DNA from: Leptolyngbya iicbica LK
Lineage (GTDB): Bacteria; Cyanobacteriota; Cyanobacteriia; Phormidesmidales; Phormidesmidaceae
Direction of reading: 5' to 3'
Length of the DNA stretch: 64,000 nt
Assembly: GCF_004212215.1 (NCBI RefSeq)
Contig: NZ_QVFV01000002.1
Location: 1,362,724-1,426,723 of the forward strand
The translations under genes and the position numbers were made by a program. Shown here one piece after another: positions 26,740-35,554 of the stretch. A model generated the notes under the pieces. It was not told where the DNA came from and searched no databases. It was given only the letters and a program-made list of their open reading frames with translations. How positions within the stretch are numbered: the stretch's first letter is position 1; every line of letters starts with the position of its first letter.

Positions 26740-27894
26740 TTAAAGAACTGCTTTGAGCAATTCCGCTTTGTCGGTCTTTTCCCAGGTAATCTCTGGCAGT
26801 TCGCGACCAAAGTGGCCGTAGGCAGCAGTCTGACGATAAATCGGACGTCGTAAATCCAGCATATCGATTAATCCCTGAGGGCGCAGATCAAAATGCTCGC
26901 GCACCAGTTTAACAATCTGGTCGTCTGCGATCTTGCCCGTGCCAAAGGTGTTGATCGAGATTGAGGTGGGTTGGGAAACGCCAATGGCGTAGGAGACTTG
27001 AATTTCACAGCGATCGGCCAATCCGGCGGCGACGATATTTTTCGCGACATAACGTCCGGCATAAGCCGCCGAGCGATCGACTTTGGAAGGATCCTTGCCA
27101 GAGAAAGCGCCACCGCCGTGCCGAGCCATGCCGCCGTAAGTATCCACAATAATTTTGCGCCCGGTGAGGCCGCAATCGCCTACCGGACCACCGATGATGA
27201 ATTGGCCAGTGGGATTGATGTGATACTGCGTTTCCACGTGGAACCAGGCCTGCGGCAGTACTGGCTTAATGATTTCTTCCATCACTGCTTCCCGAATGTC
27301 GCTCAGCTCAATATCGGGATCATGCTGAGTGGACAGCACCACGGCATCCACGGCGACGGGTTTGCCAGCTTCATACCGAAGGGTCACCTGGCTCTTGGCA
27401 TCGGGGCGCAGCCAAGGCAAAACGCCTTTTTCGCGCAGATAAGCCTGACGCTCGACGAGGCGATGGGCGTAATAAATCGGGGCGGGCATCAACACATCGG
27501 TTTCGTTGGTCGCATAGCCAAACATCAAGCCCTGGTCACCTGCCCCTAAATCTTTATCGGCGGCCTCGTCGACCCCCATGGCGATATCAGCAGACTGCTT
27601 ACCGATCGCATTCAGCACGGCACAAGACGCGCCATCAAACCCGACATCAGAGCTGTTGTAGCCAATATCGAGAATGACATTGCGAACGACATCTTCGAGA
27701 TCGACATAGGTGCTGGTGCGCACTTCGCCCGCCACGACTGCCATCCCGGTTTTAACCAGCGTTTCAACCGCGACACGGGCATGAGGGTCATCTTGCAGAA
27801 TGGCGTCCAAAATCGCGTCAGAGATTTGGTCAGCCATTTTGTCGGGGTGGCCTGCCGACACCGATTCCGAGGTAAAAATACTGTATTCGCTCAT
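26740..27894 (-). CDS. metK: S-adenosylmethionine synthetase, proteobacterial type
   Basis: A 384-residue MetK that makes SAM from methionine and ATP. Motifs: [21 protein letters not shown] (ATP site), [16 protein letters not shown] (methionine loop) and [27 protein letters not shown] (P-loop-like). Many segments match E. coli MetK almost word for word, for example [28 protein letters not shown] and [24 protein letters not shown]. The cyanobacterial MetK I know begins [22 protein letters not shown] and differs throughout. With ahcY behind it this gives half of the SAM recycling pathway in one unit. Confidence 0.95.
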   Translation of the reverse strand: MSEYSIFTSESVSAGHPDKMADQISDAILDAILQDDPHARVAVETLVKTGMAVVAGEVRTSTYVDLEDVVRNVILDIGYNSSDVGFDGASCAVLNAIGKQSADIAMGVDEAADKDLGAGDQGLMFGYATNETDVLMPAPIYYAHRLVERQAYLREKGVLPWLRPDAKSQVTLRYEAGKPVAVDAVVLSTQHDPDIELSDIREAVMEEIIKPVLPQAWFHVETQYHINPTGQFIIGGPVGDCGLTGRKIIVDTYGGMARHGGGAFSGKDPSKVDRSAAYAGRYVAKNIVAAGLADRCEIQVSYAIGVSQPTSISINTFGTGKIADDQIVKLVREHFDLRPQGLIDMLDLRRPIYRQTAAYGHFGRELPEITWEKTDKAELLKAVL

Positions 27895-28066
27895 GCTGTC
27901 TACGATGGGTAAGGTGATAACACGCGGGGCGTAATTGCCTACACATCCTATCGGTTTTCATTCCTTAATTTAGAGGCAAGCGGTCTTTAAATCGATAGAT
28001 GGCGTTTCAACCATCCATTAAAACATCTGTCTAAATGACGAGATTAGTTGATCACGATTCCCGGAA

Positions 28067-29257
28067 ATGGTTGCCCGCGACATGATGAAAATTGCGCTGT
28101 TGACCTATTCCACCAAGCCCCGAGGCAGTGTTGTGCATACTTGGGAACTGGCCAATGCACTGCACCACCTGGGACACACAGTCTGTGTTTATGCACTGGA
28201 TAAAGGGGCGGCAAGCTCACCTCAGCACGAGGAGGTCGACGAGATCGCCTCGCCCCCCCATCGGCAACTGGCGTGTCCCATGCGCTTGATTCCGGCTCGC
28301 CCCGCCCCTGATGACATTGATGGGCTAATTCAGCAACGGATTCAAGAATTCGTCGCGGCGTTGCAACAGGAAAGCGATCGCTACGACGTTTACCACGCGC
28401 AGGACTGCATTGGGGCCAATGCTCTGGTGCAGCTCAAAGAGCGCGGGCAAGTTCATCACGTTGTCCGCACGGTGCACCATGTCGAAGATTACGAAAGCAT
28501 CTACTTGCAACAGTGTCAGGACAAGTCCATCCGCCTACCGGACTTGTGTCTGTGTGTGAGCGATCGCTGGCAGCAAGCCCTCCGCACTGACTACAACATT
28601 GACGCGCCACGGGTGGTCAATGGCGTCGATCAACAGCGCTTTTCGCCCGCGTTGGACGGCTCGGAAACCGCCTTAAAAACGGCCTATCAACTGACCGGGC
28701 ACCCCATCTACTTGACGGTGGGCGGCATTGAACCGCGCAAAAATTCCATTCGTTTACTGGAAGCCTTTGCCCAGGTGCAGGCGCAGCAACCCCAAGCACA
28801 GCTCATCATTGCCGGCGGGGCGACACTGTTTGACTATCAACCCTATCGAGAGCAGTTTTTTCAGCGGGCGGCGGCATTGGGGATTATGGATGCCTTAGTG
28901 CTTCCGGGAGTGATTCCAGACGCCGATTTGCCGGGGATGTATCGTTGTGCCGATGTGTTTTGTTTTCCATCGATCAAAGAGGGGTGGGGCTTGGTCGTAT
29001 TGGAAGCGATCGCGGCAGGGTTACCCGTCGTCACGGCCAATGAGACGCCCTTTACCGAGTTTTTGACATCGGAACAGGCGATTTTAGTCAACCCTGGCAG
29101 TGTGGAACAGATCGCCCAAGGAATGCTGGCGGCATCAGAGCCGAAGCGATCGCACGCCCTCGTTGAGCAGAGTCGGGGCATTTTGGCGCGCTACACTTGG
29201 GAAAAATCGGCGCAAATGCACTTGCAGGCGTACCAAAGCCTGGTACATTCCCATTGA
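28067..29257 (+). CDS. Glycosyltransferase, MSMEG_0565 type (GT4)
   Basis: A 396-residue GT4 glycosyltransferase. The start KIALLTYSTKPRGSVVHTWELANALHHLGHTV is the hallmark of the MSMEG_0565 group. The C-terminal Rossmann half has GGIEPRKNSIRLLEAF and the nucleotide-sugar EX7E region FPSIKEGWGLVVLEAIAAGLPVV. The start could be the ATG at 28085 rather than 28067, which would match relatives better. Members of this group are usually in the Nit1 nitrilase cluster, and the next gene is another member of that cluster. Donor and acceptor are unknown. Confidence 0.85.
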   Translation: MVARDMMKIALLTYSTKPRGSVVHTWELANALHHLGHTVCVYALDKGAASSPQHEEVDEIASPPHRQLACPMRLIPARPAPDDIDGLIQQRIQEFVAALQQESDRYDVYHAQDCIGANALVQLKERGQVHHVVRTVHHVEDYESIYLQQCQDKSIRLPDLCLCVSDRWQQALRTDYNIDAPRVVNGVDQQRFSPALDGSETALKTAYQLTGHPIYLTVGGIEPRKNSIRLLEAFAQVQAQQPQAQLIIAGGATLFDYQPYREQFFQRAAALGIMDALVLPGVIPDADLPGMYRCADVFCFPSIKEGWGLVVLEAIAAGLPVVTANETPFTEFLTSEQAILVNPGSVEQIAQGMLAASEPKRSHALVEQSRGILARYTWEKSAQMHLQAYQSLVHSH

Positions 29258-29285
29258 TGTTTCCTGGTGATGAGAGATAAAAGCA

Positions 29286-29573
29286 ATGCCTGAGATGCAA
29301 TTTCAAATCCGTTGGCCCGATGGCACCGAGGCGGCCTGCTATTCCCCGTCGTTGGTGATTAAGGACTATCTCAAAGTGGGTGAAACCTATACGTTGAGTG
29401 ACTTTCTGGATAAGTCGCGGACCGCGCTGAATATTGCCAGCGATCGCGTGCGGGCTAAATACGGCTTTCCCTGTGGCCGGGCGATGGGCCAGTTGCAAGT
29501 GTTGGAATCGACGGCTGCCCAATATCAAGGATTGGCTAATCCGACGGTGGATGTATTGGCTTTCGTCGAGTAA
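29286..29573 (+). CDS. MSMEG_0570 / Sll0783 family nitrogen-starvation protein
   Basis: A 95-residue soluble protein. The sequence MPEMQFQIRWPDGTEAACYSPSLVIKDYL, the middle VGETYTLSDFLDKSRTALNIASDRVRAKYGFPC and the ending QYQGLANPTVDVLAFVE are those of the MSMEG_0570 family. Its Synechocystis member Sll0783 is strongly induced under nitrogen starvation and affects polyhydroxybutyrate formation. It lies 28 nt behind the MSMEG_0565-type glycosyltransferase. The other Nit1 cluster genes (nitrilase, radical SAM, acetyltransferase, AIR synthase-like, flavoprotein) are not in this window. Confidence 0.85.
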   Translation: MPEMQFQIRWPDGTEAACYSPSLVIKDYLKVGETYTLSDFLDKSRTALNIASDRVRAKYGFPCGRAMGQLQVLESTAAQYQGLANPTVDVLAFVE

Positions 29574-29580
29574 GCGCAAA

Positions 29581-29946
29581 CTACAAAGTCATCATCAGCA
29601 TCGCGACGGCCACAATGCTGATGCCCATTACCAAGCCCAAGACCCACAAGAACCCACTCCCCGTCTGCCCCTTGGAGCGGGTGATAATCAGGTCAGTATC
29701 GGCGGTCACCGCGATCGCAAAAAACGTATCCCAAAAACCCGCTTCAACGGTATTCATTGCTTGCAGCGGCTGTTGTTGGGGTGGCTTGGGAAAAATCCAC
29801 TGCGAGCCACGTATTTCAACTGTGCCGCTGGGAGAGGTGCCGTCGGTGGCGATCGCTTCAAAGCGAATCTGCGTCGGCACGCTGCTGAAGTTGCGGCGAT
29901 AGATGACGGTGGTTTCTCCAGCCTGGAGGTAAATCTGTTTGGCCAT
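29581..29946 (-). CDS. Single-pass membrane protein, unknown function
   Basis: A 121-residue protein. The N-terminal ~90 residues look beta-rich (KQIYLQAGETTVIYRRNFSSVPTQIRFEAIA) and soluble. A C-terminal helix (GFLWVLGLVMGISIVAVAMLMMTL) anchors it, so it is a tail-anchored topology. It is convergent with the Sll0783-like gene with 7 nt between stops, and lies 24 nt behind another membrane-protein gene on the same strand. Not recognised. Confidence 0.6.
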   Translation of the reverse strand: MAKQIYLQAGETTVIYRRNFSSVPTQIRFEAIATDGTSPSGTVEIRGSQWIFPKPPQQQPLQAMNTVEAGFWDTFFAIAVTADTDLIITRSKGQTGSGFLWVLGLVMGISIVAVAMLMMTL

Positions 29947-29970
29947 AGCAGCGCTGCCCCGTTGAAAACA

Positions 29971-30459
29971 CTATGTTTGGAGATAGCCGACATCGGCCCG
30001 CTGGGTCAATTCTTTGGGAAAGAACCGTCGGCCATCGGCCAACACACAAATCACTAGCCGATCACCCACCAGCCAATGTGGTTCTTCTAAAAATCGTTGC
30101 TTGCCCCGCTGGAGTTGGGTGGGCGATCGCTCCACTTCGACCTTGATAAACCAGCCAAATTCGGTGGGGCCGTGGCGTTCCAGCAACCGCGCGGGGTAAA
30201 AAGTCTGACGGTTGGCCAAGGCCCGCCGCAGTCGCCGTTTATAGTCCAGCAGCCAGCCCCCGATCCCCATCAAACCGACACAAAACATCAGCCATAGGCC
30301 CACAAAATTAGGACTCGCGGTAGCACTCAACTCAAAGACGCCTAGAGGCACCAGCAACATCAGACCGAGGCCAAACAGGGCCAGACCCATGAAAAAATAG
30401 CCCCCAGCCTTGGCACTGTAGGTGAGATTGTCGAGGAGGTCGGTTGGCTCTGAGTTCAT
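29971..30459 (-). CDS. Two-helix membrane protein, unknown function
   Basis: A 162-residue protein from the ATG at 30459. An extension to 30486 is possible but unnatural (MGCPCRSKV). Two membrane segments lie at about 20-45 and 52-74, separated by a short loop. The C-terminal half is soluble with LLERHGPTEFGWFIKVEVERSPTQLQ and VGDRLVICVLADGRRFFPKELT. It precedes the tail-anchored gene on the same strand (24-nt gap), suggesting a two-gene unit. Not recognised. Confidence 0.65.
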   Translation of the reverse strand: MNSEPTDLLDNLTYSAKAGGYFFMGLALFGLGLMLLVPLGVFELSATASPNFVGLWLMFCVGLMGIGGWLLDYKRRLRRALANRQTFYPARLLERHGPTEFGWFIKVEVERSPTQLQRGKQRFLEEPHWLVGDRLVICVLADGRRFFPKELTQRADVGYLQT

Positions 30460-30769
30460 GACCTTGCTCCGACATGGACAGCCCAATTGACGGGTCGGGC
30501 AAAGGTGCCCTCGAAACCGATGCCCCTTTCAAGCGGTGGCCGACCGTCTTCTCGGCTTTCTCAGTGAAACCTTGGGGCGCCAGCCTATCAGGGTGCGTCA
30601 TCGGGAAACCACGACAGACGCAACGCTTTAACCTAAACTGTCGGGGGAAACTCTGCCTGTTGCTGCATCGTTGGGCATACGCCGGGGGAATGATTTTGCT
30701 GCAATGGCGGAACGGACCACCTTATGATTGCAGACAAAGTATCCTGTTGTCTCCGTAAGGTTTTCAGTT

Positions 30770-31480
30770 ATGAGTCAGCCACCTGCTTTCGAGCGCGATC
30801 GCTCCACGCTTGAGCAAATTGCCCATTTTTTCCAGGTGATGAACGAATCCCTGCAAACCAGTGTGGACTCGGCTGGGGATGCCTTCATTCGCTTTATCTA
30901 TCCCGCTATTGAGCAAACCACCCATCTGGTGGGCAAAACGGTGGCCCCCATTGCCGACATCCCATTGATCAAATACGCCACCGCAATTCCTGGCATCAGT
31001 TGGCTATTGGCAGCTTTGGGCCAAGTGAATGCGGAAAAAATTCAGCGGGAAATCGCTGAACTCCGGGTCAAGTTCCCCCTCGATACCAATGTGCAGTTGG
31101 CCCAGCGAGTGATTGGCAAGACAACGTTTCGGGCGGCCCAAGTGGGATTATTGACCAACTTCATTCCGCCATTTGCCCTATTTTTGTTTGCACTGGATAT
31201 TGGCGCGATCGCCGCTTTGCAAGCTGAAATGATTTACAAGATTGCGACCATCTACGGCTTTTCCATTGATGACGCCGATCGCCGAGGAGAGGTACTGGCG
31301 ATTTGGGCGGTTTTTACTGGCGGTTCTGGCACTTTAAAGTCGGGCTTCAGTTTTCTGGAAATACTGCCAGGAGCCGGTATGGTGATCGGCATCTCTTCGG
31401 ATGCTGCCCTCATTTACGGCGTCGGATTTCTGGCCTGCCGTTATTACGAGGTCAAGCTGCAACGCCAGGCTTTAGCGTAG
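30770..31480 (+). CDS. EcsC/DUF697-like membrane-associated protein
   Basis: A 236-residue protein from the ATG at 30770. Hydrophobic stretches around 60-85 and 130-160 (LLTNFIPPFALFLFALDIGAIAALQ) and a C-terminal Gly-rich part (FLEILPGAGMVIGISSDAALIYGVGFLACRYY) suggest membrane association. The pattern D-x-x-A-x-x-A-L-Q-x-x-M-I-Y-x-I-A-x-x-Y-G resembles the core of DUF697 and EcsC-type domains. That link is by pattern only. Function unknown. A copy of the MITE-like element lies 160 nt beyond its stop. Confidence 0.65.
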   Translation: MSQPPAFERDRSTLEQIAHFFQVMNESLQTSVDSAGDAFIRFIYPAIEQTTHLVGKTVAPIADIPLIKYATAIPGISWLLAALGQVNAEKIQREIAELRVKFPLDTNVQLAQRVIGKTTFRAAQVGLLTNFIPPFALFLFALDIGAIAALQAEMIYKIATIYGFSIDDADRRGEVLAIWAVFTGGSGTLKSGFSFLEILPGAGMVIGISSDAALIYGVGFLACRYYEVKLQRQALA

Positions 31481-31642
31481 ACCGAGCAGGCGTGATGGCA
31501 TTCACGCCGACGACATTTTTATCGCGCCGCAGGGCCAGAACCCAGTTCTGCCAAGCTAACCAATGCCGCTGGGATCGGTGTGGGTTGCGGGGGCGATCGC
31601 CTCTCGCTAAAGGCCCCTGCTCCCTGCAGGATGGCTCAATGC

Positions 31643-31752
31643 CCTAAGGAATCAGGATTTTATAAAATCCAAGTTTTGTCGGGCAGGCATCTTGCCTGCT
31701 CTTGAACAGCCGAGACGGCTGTTCACACTTAATTTAATTCCAATTCCTAAGG
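31643..31752 (-). mobile_element. MITE-like element, copy B
   Basis: A 110-bp element, inverted relative to copy A at 1707-1814. Terminal repeats are CCTAAGGAAT (31643-31652) and ATTCCTAAGG (31743-31752), which pair 9 of 10. Internal palindromes are GGATTTTATAAAATCC, GCAGGCA-TCT-TGCCTGC and GAACAGCCG-AGA-CGGCTGTTC. This copy is the better preserved of the two. Confidence 0.78.
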
Positions 31753-31837
31753 TTACCGCCAAGGAAGCGGGGGCCTCTGCCTCAGGGGCATTGGAGCATC
31801 GCCCGAGCGTCATGGGGCATCGCCCTGAGGTGAAAGT

Positions 31838-32278
31838 TTAGGCCTCAGAGGTAGCTGATTCTGCTTTGGCAGCTTGGATACCGGCTTCAATATCATCCAG
31901 GGTCTTAACGACCAGACGTTTTGCCTGCAGCTCCCAGCCCCACTTTTGCAGTTGAAAGGCCACATAAAACCCAATGCCAGTGGCAATAATGTCGAGCGGT
32001 TGGCGAAACGAGATGCCGATCAACAGGCCCAAACCGCCAATGCCCCAAAACGGGAGTGCGACCGTTTGTCGGTTGGCTTCCACAATCCGCGCCACAAAAT
32101 TCGTCGGAATATCGGCCTCAACCTGATCACGAATCGCCTTTTGCTCGGGGTAGGGGACAGCGAAGCTAAACTTGCGGCGCAATTTTTCAATTTTGCGGGC
32201 TTCAGTGCTGTACTGGGTCAACTCATCTTCCGCCATGCGGATTAACTGCTCGGCCTTTTCCATAATGTTGTCGTTCAA
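31838..32278 (-). CDS. Small membrane protein, unknown function
   Basis: A 146-residue protein. The first ~70 residues are helical and charged (EKAEQLIRMAEDELTQYSTEARKIEKLRRKFSF). Two hydrophobic segments follow at about 77-95 and 96-112 (LPFWGIGGLGLLIGISF; DIIATGIGFYVAFQLQKWGW), then a basic and acidic tail. Starts at 32278 or five codons later are possible. No family recognised. The opposite-strand frame over it is a shadow. Confidence 0.65.
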   Translation of the reverse strand: MNDNIMEKAEQLIRMAEDELTQYSTEARKIEKLRRKFSFAVPYPEQKAIRDQVEADIPTNFVARIVEANRQTVALPFWGIGGLGLLIGISFRQPLDIIATGIGFYVAFQLQKWGWELQAKRLVVKTLDDIEAGIQAAKAESATSEA

Positions 32279-32647
32279 CGTCGCTCACTTCATCCATCCT
32301 ACGGTAGTGGACCACGCTTGCTCATTCATGCAGCGATCTAGCAAGCCCAGACCCAACTCACTAAGCCAGCAATTTTTCCCAGCGGGCAGCTTTACCTGCG
32401 AGTAAAATCGGCACGACCAAACTGAAATCCACGCTTCCTTGGGTCTCTGCCATCTGCAACAGGCTCAAGGAAATGCAATACAACAGCAGACAGTTTCCAG
32501 GCAGTTAGTATCGCCTGCTCAGCGACAGCGGCAGGTCAGAAACGCGGCGACAGCGGCAAACTTCGCGAGTGGTTTAGGCACTCAAAAATCTTTCTGCCAA
32601 GCATCACTCGGTTTCGAGGCTGTCTCGTTCTAGCTGGCGAAACAGGC
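32279..32647. other. Spacer without recognisable gene
   Basis: About 370 nt between the divergent small-membrane-protein start and a terminator hairpin. Short frames here have no family resemblance. I see nothing definite. Confidence 0.35.
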
Positions 32648-32676
32648 AAAAAAAAGCAACTCCGCTGAGAGTTGCT
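32648..32676 (-). terminator. Rho-independent terminator
   Basis: On the minus strand a perfect 8-bp stem AGCAACTC/GAGTTGCT with a 6-nt loop runs directly into a stretch of eight U (A-run at 32648-32655 on the plus strand). It is oriented to end the transcript of the 73-residue protein gene at 32805-33026, 130 nt downstream of its stop. Confidence 0.85.
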
Positions 32677-32775
32677 GTGCAACAGTGAAACAAGCTTCCA
32701 CCGATAGAGTCAAGCCTAAATCCAGAAACGGATTGCAGCTCCTCAAACAGATTCAAGAAGGCAGAACCAACCGAA

Positions 32776-32823
32776 AATCAACACTCCTCTATCACCAAAA
32801 ATCATCACTCCTCTATCACCAAA
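32776..32823. repeat. Tandem 22-nt duplication over a gene's 3' end
   Basis: The segment CACTCCTCTATCACCAAAA occurs twice in tandem, at about 32782-32800 and 32805-32823, with a ~23-nt period. The inner copy holds the stop codon and last codons of the minus-strand gene. Confidence 0.75.
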
Positions 32824-33026
32824 ACGTAGTCTTCTAAGTCGCACACTTCGGACAAATTCTCAGGATCTACGTAGTAGCAAGTGTGGTTATCTTGGCAAAC
32901 AAATGCCCAACCGGTATCTTCCACGCGCACCAGGTTATAAGTGCCATCTTGCACAAAATAGCCCTTGTGGTCACGAGTTCCTGGAGCGATCGCAAAGTTA
33001 TAAAAGCTTTTACTCTTGAGGTTCAT
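32805..33026 (-). CDS. Small soluble protein, unknown function
   Basis: A 73-residue protein from the ATG at 33026; an upstream in-frame start at 33053 would add nine residues. It looks like a small beta-rich domain: YNFAIAPGTRDHKGYFVQDGTYNLVRVEDTGWAFVCQDNHTCYYVDPENLSEVCDLEDYVLVIEE. Aromatic residues, three Cys and acidic C-terminus are notable. It is monocistronic, with its own intrinsic terminator 130 nt downstream. Its last codons lie in a 22-nt tandem duplication. Not recognised. Confidence 0.65.
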   Translation of the reverse strand: MNLKSKSFYNFAIAPGTRDHKGYFVQDGTYNLVRVEDTGWAFVCQDNHTCYYVDPENLSEVCDLEDYVLVIEE

Positions 33027-33053
33027 AGTGGTGAGGCCAGTGCGAAACAGCAA

Positions 33054-33571
33054 TTTAAATCAAACTCGTCAAACGGCAAAAAAGGATAGTACTAACTACC
33101 TTCAACTCTACAAGATGAATCCTGAGAAGCAGATTTACTCTTATAAATAAAAATAAAAAATAACCTGTTGCCAGCAGCAGGGATGTCCTCATCCCTCAAA
33201 AAGTCGATTTTTGGGGAGATCTAGATTAAGAAACATTGCCATTGCCGGAGATTGAGTGAATTAAAGTAAACCAATCAAATAGCTTTCTCAGAAAAATTCT
33301 CCGCTCTTGTTAGTTTTTGGCGGTGTTTATTCCCAGAGAACAGATTCATTGAAGCGCTGGAACTCGACCTGGAAAATTTGTTGGGTATGGATAAAAACTC
33401 GACGACCGTGGCCCCTCTAGATAGACTCCACTAGTGAGTAGCGCCGTCAATCGGCGATCGCTTGCCCCCCGCGCAACTCTCTCTGGGTGGCTGTGAGCGC
33501 GCCAATGCCTGGACCTTCCTCGTCAAAAAATGCTGTAGCGTGGGATAGGCAGAATTGGCAGAGGCGATCGC
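33054..33571. other. 518-nt A+T-rich spacer upstream of the ABC exporter
   Basis: Contains a 7-bp hairpin (AGGGATG-TCCT-CATCCCT at 33179-33196) and one copy of a 24-nt direct repeat (33453-33476) whose partner (33563-33587) covers the ABC gene's start codon. No gene seen. Confidence 0.45.
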
Positions 33572-35311
33572 TTGGCCCCCCGCGCAAAACCCCGCTCCAA
33601 ATATTTGAATTTAGCTCCCTACGTTCGTGAGCAGTGGCGCACCATTTTTTACGCCTTGCTCTGTACGTTGGTCTTCACCGCGTTTTGGCCGATTTTGGCG
33701 TGGCTGTCGGGGCAGATGTTGTCGCTGTTGGTGCAGGGCAAGGTGCTGGAACTGGCGCAGCTCGCGGCCATCACCATCGCGGGCTTCGTGATTCACAAGT
33801 TGGGGCAGTACGGACAAGATTCCCTGATGTCGAAAGCGGCGCTGGAGGTGGCGCTGAAGCTACGGGTCGAAACCTATCGCCATTTGCAGCAATTGAGCCT
33901 GGCGTATTTTGAAAAAGCCCAGACGGGCGACCTCACCTATCGACTCACGGAGGATGTCGATCGCATCGGGGAAGTGGTCAAAAAGCTGTTTCAAGACTTC
34001 ATTCCCAGCATTTTGCAACTGGTGGTGGTGATCACTTATATGGTGTATCTCAACTGGCAGTTGACCCTGACGATGTTGATTATCGTGCCCGCGTTTGCGG
34101 TGCTGGTGGGGTGGTTTGGCGATCGCATGCTGCAATATTCCCGCACCAGCCAAAACCTCGTGTCGGATCTGTCGTCCCAGCTCACAGAGGTGTTTGGCGG
34201 CATCCGCCTGATTCGGGCCTTTGCGGCGGAAGATTATGCGGTCGAGCGCTTTCGGGCTGAGTCGCAGCGGCATTACGAGGCGAAGTATCGAGCGGCGTGG
34301 CTGTTGGCGGTGCAGTATCCCGTGATTGGATTGCTGTATGCGGGCATCATTCTCGTGTTGTTTTTGGTGGGGAGCTGGCAAATCTCGACGGGCAACCTCA
34401 CCGGGGCCGACTTTGCCAGCTATGTGACGGCGGGACTGCTACTGATCGACCCCATTACCCACACCACGGAAAACTACAACCTGTTCAAAGAGGCGGAAGC
34501 CTCGGTGGATCGCGTGTTTGAGCTGACGGCGATCGCGCCGGGAGTAGAAGAAGCGCCGGACGCCCGCCCCCTGCCCGCCGTCACTGGCAAAGTGGAATAT
34601 CGCCACGTCTCCTTTCAATACAAGCCCGATGAGCCGGTGCTGCAAGATATTAATTTGCTGGCAAAACCGGGGGAGAAGATTGCCCTGGTGGGGTCTTCGG
34701 GGGCGGGCAAAACCACGTTGGTGAACCTGTTGCCGCGCTTTTACGATCCCCAGGCGGGGCAGATTTTGATTGATGGGGAAGATATCGCCACCGTTACCCT
34801 CAAGAGCCTGCGGCGGCAAATCGGCATCGTGCCCCAAGAGACCGTCCTCTTTTCCGGCACCATTGCGGAAAATATCGCTTTTGGGCAAAAAGAATTCGAC
34901 CTAGCGGCGGTGGAAGCAGCGGCCAAGGCGGCAAACGCCCACGACTTCATCACGCAATTTTCTCAAGGCTATTACGCCTGGGTGGGGGAACGGGGGGTGA
35001 ACCTGTCCGGCGGGCAGCGGCAGCGTATCGCGATCGCCCGCGCAGTCCTCCTCGATCCCCGCATTTTGATCCTCGATGAAGCAACTTCCGCGCTGGACTC
35101 AGAATCTGAAAATCTGGTGCAGGAAGCCCTGGAACGGCTCATGGGCGATCGCACGGCGTTCATCATTGCCCACCGCCTCGCCACCGTCCGCAACGCCGAT
35201 CGCATTTTGGTGTTGGAAAAGGGGCACATCGTCGAGTCGGGCACCCATGAAGAATTGCTGGCGCGGGGCGATCGCTATGCCTACCTCCACAGCCAACAGT
35301 TTCAAGCGTGA
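33572..35311 (+). CDS. ABC exporter, fused permease-ATPase
   Basis: A 579-residue type IV ABC half-transporter. The membrane domain (about 20-310) has six predicted helices and the usual coupling segment FEKAQTGDLTYRLTEDVDRIGEV. The ATPase has Walker A (GSSGAGKTT), Q-loop (IVPQETVLFSGTIAENIAFG), signature LSGGQRQRIAIARA, Walker B ILILDEATSALD and the H-loop (IIAHRLAT). It must work as a homodimer. No ATG is available: an in-frame stop at 33536 leaves TTG 33572 as the best start, which lies inside a repeated sequence. Substrate unknown; lipid or peptide export is typical of the class. The TIR gene follows after 243 nt. Confidence 0.88.
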   Translation: MAPRAKPRSKYLNLAPYVREQWRTIFYALLCTLVFTAFWPILAWLSGQMLSLLVQGKVLELAQLAAITIAGFVIHKLGQYGQDSLMSKAALEVALKLRVETYRHLQQLSLAYFEKAQTGDLTYRLTEDVDRIGEVVKKLFQDFIPSILQLVVVITYMVYLNWQLTLTMLIIVPAFAVLVGWFGDRMLQYSRTSQNLVSDLSSQLTEVFGGIRLIRAFAAEDYAVERFRAESQRHYEAKYRAAWLLAVQYPVIGLLYAGIILVLFLVGSWQISTGNLTGADFASYVTAGLLLIDPITHTTENYNLFKEAEASVDRVFELTAIAPGVEEAPDARPLPAVTGKVEYRHVSFQYKPDEPVLQDINLLAKPGEKIALVGSSGAGKTTLVNLLPRFYDPQAGQILIDGEDIATVTLKSLRRQIGIVPQETVLFSGTIAENIAFGQKEFDLAAVEAAAKAANAHDFITQFSQGYYAWVGERGVNLSGGQRQRIAIARAVLLDPRILILDEATSALDSESENLVQEALERLMGDRTAFIIAHRLATVRNADRILVLEKGHIVESGTHEELLARGDRYAYLHSQQFQA

Positions 35312-35554
35312 GGGCGATCCTCCTAGCCCGATAGGTAGGTCTGAAGCTGATTTTTGACTGCGCTTTCCAATCTCATTGGAAAATTGAGAGGTCCGGTGGC
35401 CAGATTATTTAAACTAGGTTCTTCGAAATTCAATCTCGGAAATTGAATTGTCGTTGGTGTCTACTTCCAGAGTTAATGGCAAAATAAAATCATCAGAACA
35501 TCCAGGCGTTAGAATACTCGATGCCTGCTTTATGAACACTGACATCCTGAGTTT

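Noticed and set aside
27931..27944. Possible NtcA site upstream of the glycosyltransferase
   Set aside because: The sequence is GTA-N8-CAC; one half-site base is wrong, and no -10 element lies 22 nt away.
29434..30057. 207-codon plus-strand frame over 29.4-30.1 kb
   Set aside because: It runs through the Sll0783-like gene in another frame and across two minus-strand genes. The composition is that of a shadow.
32776..32823. Two short repeats considered as a CRISPR array
   Set aside because: There are only two units in direct tandem with no spacers, lying on the end of a gene. No cas gene is in the window.
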